Shown one piece after another: positions 1 through 13,963 of a stretch of 64,000 bases of DNA (position 1 is the first letter of the stretch; each line of letters opens with the position of its first letter). The translations under genes were made by a program, and so were the position numbers. The stretch covers positions 186,001-250,000 of the forward strand of contig NC_081331.1 in NCBI RefSeq assembly GCF_022539665.2. The letters are read 5' to 3'. The notes below the pieces were generated by a model. That model ran no database searches and had not been told where the DNA came from. It saw nothing but the letters and a program-made list of their open reading frames with translations. Source of the DNA: Daphnia carinata. Its lineage: Eukaryota; Arthropoda; Branchiopoda; Diplostraca; Daphniidae.

Positions 1-3000
1 GAAAACTTGGCGGCGAAATATGGAAGAAAACGAGCGCAGACAATGCTTTCTAAGAACGGCATAACGAAGCTGAAATAAAAAAGGACAGAGAGCAAGAAGA
101 AATTGGATTGAAACTATCTGGGAATACACAGTAGGCTATGTACTGTAGACAAATAGGTGGCGTGATTTCTTCCATCGTGTATATGGACGAAAAATCACAA
201 GATTGCTTTCTCCACATGTTTGTTGTTATCGATTTCGTGGCAAATTTTTGACGTTGGATGTACGACGACGGTCGTAATAAGCGTACAGCAAAAAAAAAAA
301 ATGGAGAACGTGTCAGCAAAAAAGGGCCAGTCCCTTTCGTTTGACACGAGCTGTACATTTTGCACGGCATTAATGAGGCTTTTCAGTTATGAATGCAACA
401 CAATTGCTAGTTTCCTTTTCTGCAGACATTTGACGCAAGCGGACAAAGAGCGTGAATAGACGCTGAAAAAATAAAAGAAAAAGAAAAAAGGATCATTATC
501 GACAAACATAAAGGAAACGTCATTCCAATATTGACGTTGTGAATTATTAAGCTTAACGAAAGCCTCCGAAGGGCAAAAATGGCAGATGACTGTTAAGGTA
601 TTCATAATCCATGAACGCCATCACGAAACGGCGGTACATTAATAAATAGTGAAATTGCAATAGCCAAGTTTTCAATCTTTGTTCGCATTCATTATTTAAT
701 GACACGCTAGCCAAAATGCCAGCAGTTGAATAGAAACACTTTTTTTTTTTTTGAAAATACGTCGATCCATCGTATTGGCATTGTCCCAATAATTCATCAC
801 AAATCAAGCCAGTTTCATTTCTTACATGTTTCGTTCTTTGCTAATAAATCAAATAGATTTCTCCCACACCCATTTACACGTAGAAGAAATAAAAGGAAAA
901 AAAAAAAGAAGGAGCAAAATGTGACAATAGCCAGTCTAACTGCGTTAACTAGGCAATATTAGTGCATCAACTATTTCGACATGGTTGTCTTACATTTAAT
1001 AGTTGTCTGGAGCCAACGTGTCCAACGCTCGACGTGTCTCTTGTCAACCGACGTGACACGAAGGCTTATATTCTAAATGATTAGCAAAATGAGAACTGCG
1101 CAGCATAGAACTGCCTCCAATCAATAAGGATATGGGCTTTAATAATAACAATCGGCACTACCGAATAATGCAGAAACAATGCAAAACCCTGCACCCGTAT
1201 TAGGCTAATAGCAAAAGACGCTTACAAGCAGAATGAGGACGCTTCTTTATATTATGGAATATGGGGGGAATTCCTCGAAGGGCAATGGTGCTCAAGGGTG
1301 GAATCATTTCTGGCAGCATCTCGTATGAATCTTTATTTTATTTGGTTCCAAAGAAGAGAGACTCGAGGGAACGCTTGTATCAGGATCCCGATGGCTTACG
1401 ATGCTGACTGGGCAACGAGAAAAAGAACAAGGACGCTCTCTATATATCCTACCTAGAGACGCACCAGAGGCGGACAAACATCACATGTATATTTCAAGTC
1501 GGACTGTTGAAACGCAAATGAAAAAAAAAAAAAAAAATAAGAAATAAAAATGACTGCAGCTAAACTTGTGCGTAGAATACCAAATGTGAACGCGCACTGA
1601 CCTTTGTGCTTGAGCTCTACAGCACGGAATGGCCGTCTGTATTAGAGTGCTCTATTTTCCTCGTTTGGTCGAAATCAAAAGAAAAGGGAGGCGGATTCAC
1701 ACAAGAAATGGGAAAACCGCAACCAACAAAGAACCAGCTGGATGACACGTTAAAACAACCAAGGGTCTAGTTGTTGACTAATCATGAAAGCGAAAAGAGT
1801 CTTGACGATTCTTGGTAGATATGTACGTATCTGGGCCAACTTGACGGGCAGAGTCTGGAAGGAAAGACTGCCGAAAGTGTCTCTTGGGCTCCAATTCGAA
1901 ACAAGCACTCGACATCCATCCCAGCATCTCTCTTGTCGCCTAGACTCTTTGCTCGTACGTCATTATCACCATATCTAACCCTTAAATCGAGACGCTACGA
2001 ATAGGGACGCGCAGAGTTCAAAATATAAGATCTCGTTAAAAGGTGGCCATACGTGAATACACTCGATCGTTTCCTCATTTCAACTTTTTTGTCATCGGGA
2101 ACGTATACGACAAACAAAAATGTCGAGAAAACCGACAAACTTTGAATCAGCTCACGTTTAGCGCAAGACACAACCGTTGCCGGCCAACGCCTAACAAAAC
2201 GTTCGAATGAACACGGGTTGTAATTTCTATTGATTTCGCTTCTTTCTCGGAAGTGCAGACATGTCGGCTGTTTCAACTCGTGGATTGGTGAGATCGGTCG
2301 TCAATGGGATTCTTTGTCGCTGTCGACTGAGACGACATTGTCGCCTCGTTGCGCAATATGTGACGGGATATTTATTTGTGCCGGGATACGCACGTTGCCA
2401 CGACCAACCCTTCGTCTCTCGAAAAAAAAAAACTCCCCTACCAGGTTAGGAAAGAGAAAACAAAAAAAAAAAAAAAAAAAAAAATGAGAAAAATCAGGCC
2501 GTCACATGCCAATAACAAGAGGATTGTTGATTTGTTTTAGAATGGGACGAGATCAATATGTCAACACAAAAATACACACCGTCGTGCGATAGTTGTCAAG
2601 AAGTCGATAACCTCTTGGGCCGATATCGTGTCGCCGCGATGGCGACATTTTTTTTTTTTTCCCAGCAGCTGTTCAAGTTCACATCGTTCATTATTCAACT
2701 TCTTTTATTCCGCTGGAGGGACGCGGAATCAACGAGATGTTGACGCTGACCATTGCGCGCCAAACAAAAAGCAAAAAACCGTAAAAGTGGATCGTGTAAA
2801 AAATGGACGTTGCAAATCGACAACTTGGGTAAGAAGATTTCGGGCTACTCTGATATGTCAATGTTCCATACCAAAAGGGAGGGGGGGGGGGAATACTGTA
2901 AGGTATCGTATAAAATGGTATGATCGTCATGTGCCTCAGTATTCCCATGACTCTATTATTGCTATTGGTGCTGCTACTGCTGCTGCTGTTGTGTGATACT

Positions 3001-3199
3001 ATGCTAGTCATATTGAAATATTGAATATAAGCCTCTAATCAATAAAAAGCAATCTGTAGCAACAGCCCCTGAGCCGAGCCGTGCGCGGATGTTGGAAAGA
3101 ATCGCAGCAGCTGAAGCGGATGAGAACCATTATCCTCCCCTCTACCCTCGCTATTCCGATTTTTCTTATTTTTCTATGCCTGCCCCCGTCGTATAGAGT

Positions 3200-3222
3200 G
3201 AGAGAGAGAGAGAGAGAGAGAG
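3200..3222. repeat. (GA)n microsatellite
   Basis: An uninterrupted dinucleotide GA run of about 11 units is visible. It lies about 130 nt before one of the longest poly(A) tracts of the window. Confidence 0.95.
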
Positions 3223-3353
3223 GGAGGAGTAGCCACCATCTATGAGATACAGTTTGGCTTTCGTCGCAGTCAGAAAAGCGACACAGATCCACCAACTCAC
3301 GACCTAATCATGTCGCTTTATTACACGCCCATTGCCAGATATTAAAAATTTTG

Positions 3354-3385
<32 letters not shown>
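3354..3385. repeat. Poly(A) tract, 32 nt
   Basis: An uninterrupted run of A. No gene ends just upstream, and no target-site duplication or retroelement body is visible, so it is treated as a simple homopolymer rather than a retroposon tail. Confidence 0.95.
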
Positions 3386-3387
<2 letters not shown>

Positions 3388-6300
3388 ACTATCGACTGGC
3401 CGATGTCGATAGGCCAAACAACTCGATAAGAAACGCATTGATTCGTTGTAATAACAAAAGAGACGCAAAATAACGTCACCGCGTACGAAGAATGCCAGGC
3501 CTTTGGTAATGATATCGTCAGCTAACGGCACAGAGACTCGTGTTTCATCCGCTACTAATAAAGGCGCGCGCTGGCATCATTAGCCCTCTCGTTAGCGGCC
3601 AATAGCGACCGTGTGTCGTCAACGTCGCATCGTTACACGGCAAGAAAAAAAAAACCGCAAAACGAAATGGCAAAAACCAGTTGGCCACTTTCGGTTCTCT
3701 TTGACGAATTGCGACGTTAACGTCTCGTTGGCAGTGAAAGACGGAAATAGAGGGCGGCACAAAACACAAATGTTGGCAAGACAAAAGGACGAAATATGTT
3801 AGCGCGTGAAAGCCCATTAGTGGCCTATCTGCTAATAACGAAGGATTTGCGAGCGTTGACTATCACAAGAGCAACCACCAAACGCAAGAAACAAGAAACA
3901 AGAAAAACGATTGTTTTATTAGAGTAAACGAAAATCTATTCGAAATTGCACGCCAAAAATGAAAGGCTCTTCTGCACAACTATATATAGGACGTTTGAAG
4001 CTTAGAAAGAAGAAGAAGAAAAAGAAAGTGAGATGAGAAACAAAGAGAGAAAGCAAAAAAAAAAACCCAACGACCCTCGTCAATATACAAGACTGGCAAC
4101 GTCTTCCATATCAAAGACAATCTAAGGTTGAGTTCGCTCCACCGCCTCCGTCACATCGGCTGCCAAAAGAGCGGCGTCAAAACGGCGTCCAACGCTAGAA
4201 CGAAAAGAAAATATTTGTTCTCTTCCATCTTCATGTTGTCTACCGAGTTCTTTCGTTTTCTTTCACAGTGAAGGCAAGACTACAATTTTAAACGAACGGC
4301 CATTAATTGCAACGTCGGTGTTTCCAGTTGAAACAAGTGTGGCCCTTTTTCTACATATTCATACAAAGCAAATGAAGTTGTACCATCGCGAACTCGTGTT
4401 TGTCTCTCTATGTGGTGAGCGTAAAAAGAAAACAAGGACGAGCAACGACGGCAGTGAAAGATGTTGTGGAAGAAGCAAAGCCAATCAAATGGGGGTAGTC
4501 AAAGACACTATAACCTCGCGTACATAAAAAGAGAGACGTATTACGATGAATATGAATACACAAATAGTGTAGTATAAAAAAAAAAAAGAAAAAAAAAAGA
4601 AATGGCTTTTATGCGCTTCGGAGCCTGCAAGAGCGAGTAGGCGAACGCGATTGAAAGTCAAACAACCATTTGCGCTTACCATCATCAATAATATACGGCA
4701 ACATGTACGACGTAAAATAGTTGAACCAGTTTGCAAAAGACTATGGAAATACAGGCAAAAGAAAAAAGAAAAAAAACAAAAAAAAAAAAAACGAAAGCCT
4801 TGCCATCGGTTGTAATGTTGCGTGCGTGCCCAATAACTACTGGGGTTTGGGCGGCCGTGGCTGACGCCTTGCCACGATGCGGCGCTATTCAAGACCGATA
4901 ATACGTCGGCAATGTGTATATGCATTTCAATCATCCCGCTCCCGCTAACGCGCACACACTCGGCTTCTCCGCTTTCACAGGCGATAACATGTCGTCGGCG
5001 TATTATTATAAAAATAATGCGAACATTTTCTCTCGGCTACTACCACGGTAGCAGAGCCAGCCATCTTGTTACGAGTACGCACTGACCACTTGCAAGGCCA
5101 GCCAATTTCGTATAGTGATGTGTATAGCTTAAATAGCTCGTGGCTAATGTACTGGCGTTTTTTTGTTAGGGTGGCCATTATTAGATTGAAGTCGGGCCAG
5201 GTTGAAAGGCCAATCCAATCACATTGGATAACCTGAAATAGACGCTAAACAATAAGCTGACAATCGAATTTTGCAAGAGTGCCTCACGTCTTCAATATAT
5301 AGCCTGTCATTATCTACTCTTCCTTCTTCTTCCTGTGTTACTCGTCACCTTTTTACCATTGCAGTTCAAGTTTGAAACTTGACCATCACATTTTCACGCC
5401 ATTGTCGCTTTCCTTTCCTTCTCAATTGAATTTCTGATGTTCAATTTGTCCCTTGTAGATTCTTGGCTGAAAATCGCACACGGGCAGATTTAGGCAAATC
5501 CTTTGGCAAAACGCATAAGAAACAAGGTGGAAGGCGAGAAAAAGGCCATTGATTGACGACGAATCTCGATTGTCCCGTCTTGATTAACTGGCCTTGGCGT
5601 GTGCCTTCCGGTCGAGCGGGGAATGCCCGACCGACACCCAACCCACAATAACATATATACATTACATATAACGCAACCATAAGGTATAAAAAGAATGGAG
5701 AAAAAAGAAAAAAGAAAAGAGAAAAGAGAAAAGAAAAAAAAGCATAAACCTCATTTATAGTTATCGCATCGGGAGGGGTGAACACACTTTGTGCCGACGT
5801 CACTCCTCTCGACGCTCCCCCCCCCCGTCGTCTTCCCCCGCATTTTTCTCAACACACCCACCCATCGGAAATAGGCTGCTCTTATGGAAAGTGATATTTA
5901 TGCGTCTACGTTGCGGAGATAACACGGCCCGTCCGTTCTTTGACGTCATCGTGACACCGTGTCCCGCACGCGGAACAGACACGAGTCAATCACACGTTTG
6001 TCACCATCAAAAAATTAGAGGCGAATTGTTTGGATAGATTTTTGTTTTTGTTTTTGTTTGTTTTTTCTTACCTGCGATACGGTTGTTTCTGATTCACCAA
6101 TTGAATTGTGGCTGCATGGCGATAATCAAACGCTTTGCAACAACAATAGTTTTTCAACTGCCCTCCTCCCCACCACCCAATTGGACAAAAAAAAAACAAA
6201 AAACAAATTCAAATTGTGCGGGAAAGGTCACGTCATCCGCGCGTCCCGAACGCACTAAAGCGCGTAAAAATAACAAAAGTGGGGTGGGAGGTAAAACAAA

Positions 6301-6496
6301 GCCAAACACGCAAAGCGGCACACGCAAGGATGAAGACAAGAAAACGAAATGAAAGGAGAACTCGGATTTGTGGCAGCAACAGCCGTTAGCGCTCTGTCCG
6401 ACAATTGCGTTGACAGGAGAAAAACAGGAGAGGACGGACACACAGCTGTTGAACTGAATTGGGCCGTGCTCGATTATGCAACTGTTTGCCCGTTGG

Positions 6497-6528
<32 letters not shown>

Positions 6529-6553
6529 AAAAAAAAAAAAAAAAAAAAAAAAA
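6497..6553. repeat. (GA)n followed by poly(A)
   Basis: A GA dinucleotide run of about 14 units passes into a poly(A) tract of about 26 nt interrupted by single G bases. It is a compound simple repeat. Its translations account for the long arginine/glutamate and lysine runs in overlapping frames. Confidence 0.95.
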
Positions 6554-6743
6554 GAAAAGACGGAAACAAGACGGTGCGCGAAAGGAAATGAACGAGAGAA
6601 CCGGAAGCGACGATGAACGAACCAAAGTCGACGCTGCACAGACGCCAACTGAGGCCACTTTCTTTTTCGCTCCTTCACCAAGGAGCGCGTGTACGTGTGT
6701 GTGAGAGAGAAGAGCGAAGATGTCGATCCTTACTCCTCTCGTT

Positions 6744-6787
6744 GGGAAAAGGGAAGGGAAGGGAAGAGAAGGGGGGTGGGGGGTGGG
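6744..6787 (+). other. G-quadruplex-type G-tract block
   Basis: At least six runs of three or more G are separated by loops of 1 to 7 nt (four GGG runs spaced by AA or AAAA, then GGGGGG, T, GGGGGG, T, GGG). This satisfies the usual G3N1-7 quadruplex pattern. No gene start is identified next to it. Confidence 0.6.
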
Positions 6788-8061
6788 TCACAGCTGAGAG
6801 TTAGAACAGCCTGGGGTATAGACGTTGTTACGGTAATACGGTAGGGCAAGACGACGTCGTGCGATCCTCTCTTTCTTTCTTTTTTTTTTTTTTTTTTTTT
6901 CAAATTCCCTCCTCTCACTCCCCTGCCATCTAATAGAGGCAAGCAGCTAGACATACTAACACGGGCGTGAGTCTTCCCTTTCGGCTGCGTGTAGTGATGC
7001 TGCAGCAGCCGCGTCTGCGTCGTCAGACAAGCGCATCATTTATTCGCTGTGTGCTGCCTTCAGAATGTACAAGTTCGTGTACCCACGATACACTGCCTCC
7101 ATCGTCTACACGGCTAACCTTCTCGTTTAGCCAGGCGTGTGTATACGTGTGTATGTGCGCTGTTGTTTTCTTTGTCCCCCTCCCCTCCGTCTCCGTCTCC
7201 TATCCTTTTTTTTTTTTCGTGATTCTGCGCAGTTTGATTGAACGGAACGAGACGACCGACTCGGTGGGAGAAGAAGATAAATGGTCTTTGCTTGCCATTG
7301 TGACACAAAGCTCTTCTTTTTCTTTCTTTTTACGCCAGCCCTTTCGAGACGGACCTTTTTTTTTTCTTTTTTTTTTTCTTCTTCTATATGGATCATTCTA
7401 TCGCTATCTTCCCTGCAGCCTCGTTATTTATTCTCAAATCCTATTACAAGAAGGAGAACCCCGTTCCTAAATATCCGCATGTAACGTCGTTGCTGTCTCG
7501 ACGATAGCAACGTCTTTGGGCCAGCACACGCAGAACACGCAGAGTAGCCCAGTATACACATCTGTTGGGAATTTACTAAATAAAAAAAAATAAATAAATA
7601 AAAAAAAGGATCGAATCGAGCTTGTAACCGTCTAAACGAACAGACTGGCAATCCATCACAGTTCACTACACCATCACCACGACCATCCACGTGAACGCTA
7701 AAAGACGTGCTATTGGCCTAAAAGCATTTTCATTTGGCCCTCACGCGGGTAAAACAAGCCGAAAACGATTGATGGGAAGCTGGCGATTGCAAAGAAGAAA
7801 TTCGTTATTCAGTTAGAGCGCCGCAGACTATTCACACAAGTAGCGCAGCAAATTTATAGTACCGTCAAACCAATGCAAACATGCGGAAATCATTTTTTCT
7901 TTTTTTCTTTTTTGTTTCCCATTTCCTTTCGCTGCCTGTCGCGTTCAACCATTTCCTTTATTTTATTTTATTTTTTTTTTTTTTTTACCGGCGTACCGAG
8001 AAACCTCTTTTTTTTTTCTTTCTATTTATACCGAACAACAAACAAAAAAGCGGAAAGGCGT

Positions 8062-8077
8062 GGGGGGGGGGGGGGGG
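8062..8077. repeat. Poly(G) run, 16 nt
   Basis: A homopolymeric G run, one of several in the window (others near 2,880, 10,800 as C, 13,740, 15,886 and 21,884 as C). Such runs are prone to length error in sequencing. Confidence 0.9.
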
Positions 8078-9775
8078 TCGGTGGCAGGCGAAAACATCCA
8101 AGATGGTAACACGTTTCGATTTCCGTTGATGCCATCCAATTTCAGATGTTGGACCGAGATAACAAGAAGGGCTTTTCCAGCGTGACTTGCAATCCATTGA
8201 ATGCCTATTTCTTTATTCCGCCATTTGTTTTTGTTTCGTTTTTTTCTTTTGCTTCCCACCGTCGTCTCTTTCCTAATTTGCGCGGTTCATTTTTAGTTCA
8301 CCTTCGGCAGGCCAGACTTGTACGTTGCGTGTCATAAAGAAATGTGTAGATTGGAGAGACGCGTTTTTAGCACTTGCGACGCGATTCGTGCGTTGGACAT
8401 GGTCCAACTTTGATCGGCCAACGCAACGAACGACAGCCTTGCATTTGTTACACCTGTCCGACAATGACGACGATGACGTGGTTGCTCAAAACTAGTTTGA
8501 AACACAAAAGAACAAAAATGGGGTAACGTCGGCTTGCCCTATAACTAATTATACAATCAACGGATTTATGCCTTTCTTTATTCCGAGAATTCGGTCTGCA
8601 CGACCCCCCCCCTCTGCTGATGACTGGACGATCGCTAACCTTGTTTCATTCGCTGCGTGCACTGCCTCGCCATGGTTTAGAACAGACAGTGTCTAAAACA
8701 GACAGGAAAAAACAAGTCGAAACCATCGCATTCAGTGATGGATTTCTTCTTTCTATCACAGTGACGTTTGCTCTATCTGCAACATTCAGGTGTGCGCGCT
8801 CTCTTGTTCTCCAATCACCAATCAGACAGTCAAGAAGATTAAGAGGCAAACGGATCTCGGGACTCCAAAGAATTGAGATGTTAGCGGCAATGTTCACGCA
8901 CGAGGGATTTAAAATTATTATTTTTTTGAAACCAGTTTCCAGTTGTTCAATTCAAAAGAGGCAGTGCGAGCGCTAGGGGAAACCTTCCACGTGAATCTGT
9001 GTAATGGAAAAACAAAAACAAATCGAAAAGGGCAAAGTGAATCGAATGCAGCTACTTAGTACTACCATCTTTCCAGTCACGACACTCCATCAGCTGGCGA
9101 CTGGGAAAACAAAAGCCCCATGGGAAAATGGGCAACGCGTGACGCAACAATTCAAGTGGGCACAAAGCCACGGACGCAGGATCGACACCCCCCCCCCCCA
9201 AAAAAAAAAACATCAATCCCGAAATTGAACGATGACTTATCTATAATTGAAATTGGCTTTGTGATGTGCAAACAATTTCACGACCAAGACTTTGATGTCT
9301 TCATCAATGAAACATTTGGCCGAGCGAGAACGGACGCTCTTCTTTCAAAGTCACGAGCTCCGTGCTCCATAATGAAACGATAGACGTAAATAACTAAATA
9401 AGCGCCAGCATCGCTAGATGACCAGCGCCCTCCCGGGAAAAAAAAAACAAAAAAAACATTTATAAATAGCCTTTAGGAATTGTTCGTCTTGAAAGTAAGG
9501 AGTGCCGTCGTTTGGTGAACGAGAAACAGACGCCCGTGTTCCATCACGTCGAGTCACGCATGGGCGTCGTTGCCATCCATCATCGCCGCCATCGGCCGTG
9601 ACGATGAAAAACCTTTTAGTTACACAATGGTGGCATACGTGTGTAACGCGCCATGTGCACGGCCCTACAACTACACACCGTCCCACCGTATTATGCAAAA
9701 ACTTTTTTTTTTCTTACGTTTTCGTTTAATGAATAGTAAACGTAGTGCGCTCCATTTCCTTTTTTACGTAAGCAC

Positions 9776-9794
9776 GCACACACACACACACACA
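9776..9794. repeat. (CA)n microsatellite
   Basis: An uninterrupted CA dinucleotide run of about 9 units. Confidence 0.9.
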
Positions 9795-10085
9795 AAAAGA
9801 AGGTTATTGGTGGTCAAATCTAAGTTAATAAAAGTCTATGGCTAAACGCAAACTGGGGATGCCATTTACCTGAGCTGACACGAGTAGAGAAAAGGTAGAA
9901 TATATCTATACATTTTTCTTATTCATAGTTCCGTCTCTCTCGGTTAACGAGTGCCGCTTTCCCTACGGTCAAGTTTATGGCCGGCCAATGAGGCGTGTCG
10001 AGCAAGAAACGCGCAAGTCCCGCTACATGCGGTGATGAAACATTAGGTAAACGAAGAGCCCTTACCTCTCTTCTTTCCATCCATC

Positions 10086-10120
10086 CCACCACCACCACCA
10101 CCACCACCACCACCACCACC
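10086..10120. repeat. (CCA)n microsatellite
   Basis: A perfect trinucleotide run of about 11 units. It would read as poly-Thr, poly-Pro/His or poly-Val depending on frame and strand, but no exon surrounds it. Confidence 0.95.
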
Positions 10121-10420
10121 TTGCCGCTATCCGAACAAGCCGAGAACGAGAGAATAGACAGACAGTGCGCAAACGACCGTTCATCATAAAAAAAAAGCCC
10201 AAGCGCCGTTTTGCTTATTCAAAGGAAGAACTGGCCAGCGCAACGTTTTCTACCTCCAAATGTCTAATACACATCGACGGACAGTCCAAGAAAAAAAAAA
10301 AAGAACAGTCTGTTTTTGCTTGTCCTCTCCGTAGCTCTCTGGCAAATCAGCGGGCACTCGGTTTGGCTTGCAAACGGCAAGTCGAGTTCATTTCGAACGT
10401 GGCGGGTAGTGTGGCCGGGT

Positions 10421-10463
10421 GAAAAGAAAAGAAAAGAAAAGAAAAGAAAAGAAAAGAAAAGAA
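10421..10463. repeat. (GAAAA)n pentanucleotide repeat
   Basis: Eight or more copies of the pentanucleotide GAAAA in a row, lying about 700 nt upstream of the first ODAD4 start codon. Confidence 0.95.
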
Positions 10464-11176
10464 GAGACGAGGTCAGAGTCAATTGTGTGCAACCGTTTCG
10501 ACTTGGCAATGCGCCATCAGCAACCGAGCAGCTATCATGGCCCTCTTCTTTTCATCGCTCACGTCCGTCTAGCCGAAGCGAACGCATCATTTCTGCGTCA
10601 GAGCATCACGTCAGCACGACGCAAGAACAGTCAAGACATCGTCATCGCATCTTTCCGACTCGCCTTTCTTTTCTTTTTTTTTTTTCCGCCCCCGTTTCAT
10701 CGTAATCCTCTCCGCTAGCTCGTTATTTCCATTCCAATTCAATTAGCATATCCAACGACGAGAGTCGAGCAGCTCTCGTTGTACACAATCGCTTTGTTCC
10801 CCCCCCCCCCAAAGTCGTGTGTCCCCTATCACCCGCCACCAACGTCAACAGTGGACGCGTTTTCAAAAGACGGTGCCGCAAAACGGACAGAGGCCAAAAC
10901 GATTTGCATTCTTAAACGTCATCATTTCAAAAGTGATCAAAAGAACGCAGTTGCAATCGATCAGCCTCGACAATCGAAACTCTTTTTTTTTTTTGTTTTT
11001 TTTTGTTTGTTTTTTTTTTGGGGGGGAGGGGGGGGGGAATTTTAGCCACCAGCACGTGCGCTCCCCTATTTTTGGCTTGTCCTCTAATGGGATAGTTAGC
11101 GTGACGTCACCCGTTCAATTCCATATTTTGTTGTTTGTTTGTGCGTCCACTGTGTTTTCAAGTGACCGATTGAAAC

Positions 11177-13932
11177 ATGGCCGCGTCGTCAAAGGCTGTT
11201 GCGTCATCGGCGCGTCTAGCGCTGAAACCGCCAGCGTCGCCGACGGCACCGGCGACGCCAAAGAAAATGGTCAAGAAAAAGAAGCCGCTGATCGTCAACC
11301 GTCCGCCGGCCGTCAAGCCGAAAACGCGCAAAGTCAACGCGGCCATGGCGGCCGGCGTGGGCGGCAAAAAGACGGCCAAGAGCGGCGATTGTTTTCCGAT
11401 CCCGTTGGCCTTCCTGTACCGCGACCCGCGTCCCACCATGTCCCGCCGATTGGCCGACGGCGGCATGTCGGGCGGCGGCGGCGGCGGCGGAGGTGTCGGC
11501 GGCGGCGGCCACTGGGGCGAGACGGACGGCGACGGTTTGCCCATGAAGGAGACGGCGGAGCAAGTGCGCGAAAAGAAGACGCTCTACGCGGCCAACATGG
11601 CCCAGGCGCAGGCCTTCCAGAACAATTACCGATTTCAAGACGCAGAATGCGCCTTGACCAAGGTAAAATTTTTCTTATCTGATTCGATTTGATTTGATTT
11701 GATTTGATTCGTTAATAAAATTCAAGCGTCGTCGAATTCGCGCGATTCGATGGCCAACTGGCCGTAGGCAAAAGGGGACGACTGGAGACGAGAGATCAAA
11801 CGAAACAAGAGAGTCTTTTCATCATAGTTGATACAACATCCGTCTGGCATATTATTCTATACAAAACGTCCATAAAGGGGAAACGAATAAAACATGAGCT
11901 GCTAGGATCGAGTTAGAAACGTCTTCCGAGTTCTGCATATCTTTTTTGTGTTTGTCCTCCGCCCTCCTCTGTCTCGTGCCCGCCAGTGGAGAGCACACAA
12001 AACAAAAAAGAAAAAAAGAAAAAGAAAGAAAGAAAAAAGCCAAGCAGAAAGAGAGAATATAATCTGTCATTTGCACCATATCTACGACGTTCCTCCTCCT
12101 CCTACTCGAGTGTTTTTCTCGGTGCCATTCGCGGCATAACATGGGAAGGAAGACGCCCATCTACTCCTTCATGGTCTCCCCCCCCCCCCACCAAAGAAAA
12201 GTAACTCAATCATTCTTCCTCTCTCTCTTTCTCTCGTTTCTTCTTCTTCCTGAATTTGGCCAGCCCTTACTGCCGTTGATACTGCAACGCCCATCAACTC
12301 CAATGTATAATCAAGTTTACATTACATACGATGTGCTTTCAATGGCATTTTGCCATCCAATGCAAACCTGCCCTTTCTTTTTTCTTTTTCCCCTCAGTTA
12401 TTTTTCCTTTCGTGCCTTTTTCACGGAAAGATACTAATGTTATTGATGACAGATTCTCAGGAGAAAGGAATCTTTATTTTTCTTTTTTTTTTTGGTAGGA
12501 AGCCTCATTTATAATTTGAAAACACGCACGGGTTGAAGGTGTGATTCGATGAGCTCGTGAAACGGATGCATCCCACTACGGATATCCGATTGCTTCGTCC
12601 ATTTCCCTTTTGCCCCTGTTCGGTGCAAACCAATAGCAAACACTCGAACGGCTTTCTGTCCTCGTTTTGCCCCTCACTCTCTTCATGGTCTTCCCCTTTT
12701 TCGCTATCTATTTGTTTTCGTTATTTATTTATTTATTTTCTTTTCCTGCGTGTTCCAGTGGAAGAGGGGAAGGAAGATATCCTACTCGATTTGATGAATC
12801 GACGATGGTCTGCGTGACACGCGAATCGATACAAGTTGTTAGGAGAAAAACGAGGACTGGCGCATCCTGGCTGCTGCCTCAAAAATTGCCATGATCAAAG
12901 TAAAGATTTCGTTCTTGTTTTTTAAGCGCAACGACCATGTACAAATTCAAAACGCGTTTCGTACAAATCGTTACCTAATGGCCCTACGTAGAATTGCGGT
13001 TGTTTTTCTTTCTTGACAATGCGCTGCCTTTTATTTGTGGCATGACGATGCAAATCCGCTAGTTGTTTTTAAAAAAAAACAAACAAATGATAACGGACTT
13101 TATCATTTCTCGCCATAAATTTGAAAAAAACAAAACAAGCAAATGATGTTAATAAAAGGCCGCTAGGACAAGAAAAAAAAAAGAAGCTGAAATGATCCCA
13201 TTCTATGGAAAGTTTTCATTTTCAAACTTGAAATCGCTCGGTCAAAATAGTGGATGACGTTAACAACTTTCGCTCGTACTCGTATCATTCACCATCAACG
13301 GCTATTGAATTGACTTTATCCCCCCCCACCCCCCTACGTCAAAAATGAATCGCACAAGCCAAAAAAAAAAAAATAAATGTTCTCCAGACCAAAGTCATCG
13401 AAGAACGTAGAAGAGTACAACATTCGAGTAAAGAAAACAATCAAGTTTGAAGGCCCCCCCCCCTCCCTCCCTTTTGACTATTAGGACGCATTCCTGCATG
13501 CAGAGTAGTCTCCGTTTATTGATCAGGTCAGCGAGTGTATAGAGCCAAGTGCACACACACGATTAGACTGCGTGAAGGAGAGGCAAAAGAGGATAAACGA
13601 CGGCCAGCAAATGCAGTGAATCAACGCCCAAGAAAAAGTTTGGTGGTCACGAAATCGTCGGGCGGCCATCATCTAAAACCTTTGGCGCAAATGGTTGACG
13701 CGCTCGTCCTCCTACACCCGCCACTTGCCACAAGAAAAAAGGGGGGGGGGGGGACGCTCGAGCTCACTTGCCAACTTTAACGCCATATCATCTGTAGAGA
13801 GAGGGAGAGCGAGAGAGAGAGAGAGCGGTTCCTTTGCTGATTCTTGTTCCGTTCTCTCGCACGCGCCACACACAACACACACGCCAACGAGACCAACAGA
13901 TAAAAGTGCTGAGGGCCAACACACACACACAG

Positions 13933-13963
<31 letters not shown>

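Larger units (their letters stand above)
1..11176. other. Intergenic region without a supported gene
   Basis: I see no convincing exon here on either strand. The open frames are short and mostly encode homopolymer translations (poly-Phe, poly-Lys) from A/T runs, without a chain of phase-compatible splice sites. The DNA contains many A or T runs of 10-30 nt and several microsatellites, listed separately. The last part, up to 11,176, is the upstream region of the short ODAD4 transcript. A 5'UTR or an unrecognised small gene cannot be excluded. Confidence 0.6.

Noticed and set aside
10819-11682. 287-codon frame overlapping ODAD4 exon 1 in another frame
   Set aside because: It runs through T and G homopolymers upstream and reads the exon out of frame as Arg/Gly-rich sequence. 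The ATG frame at 11177 encodes the TPR half and ends at a matching donor.
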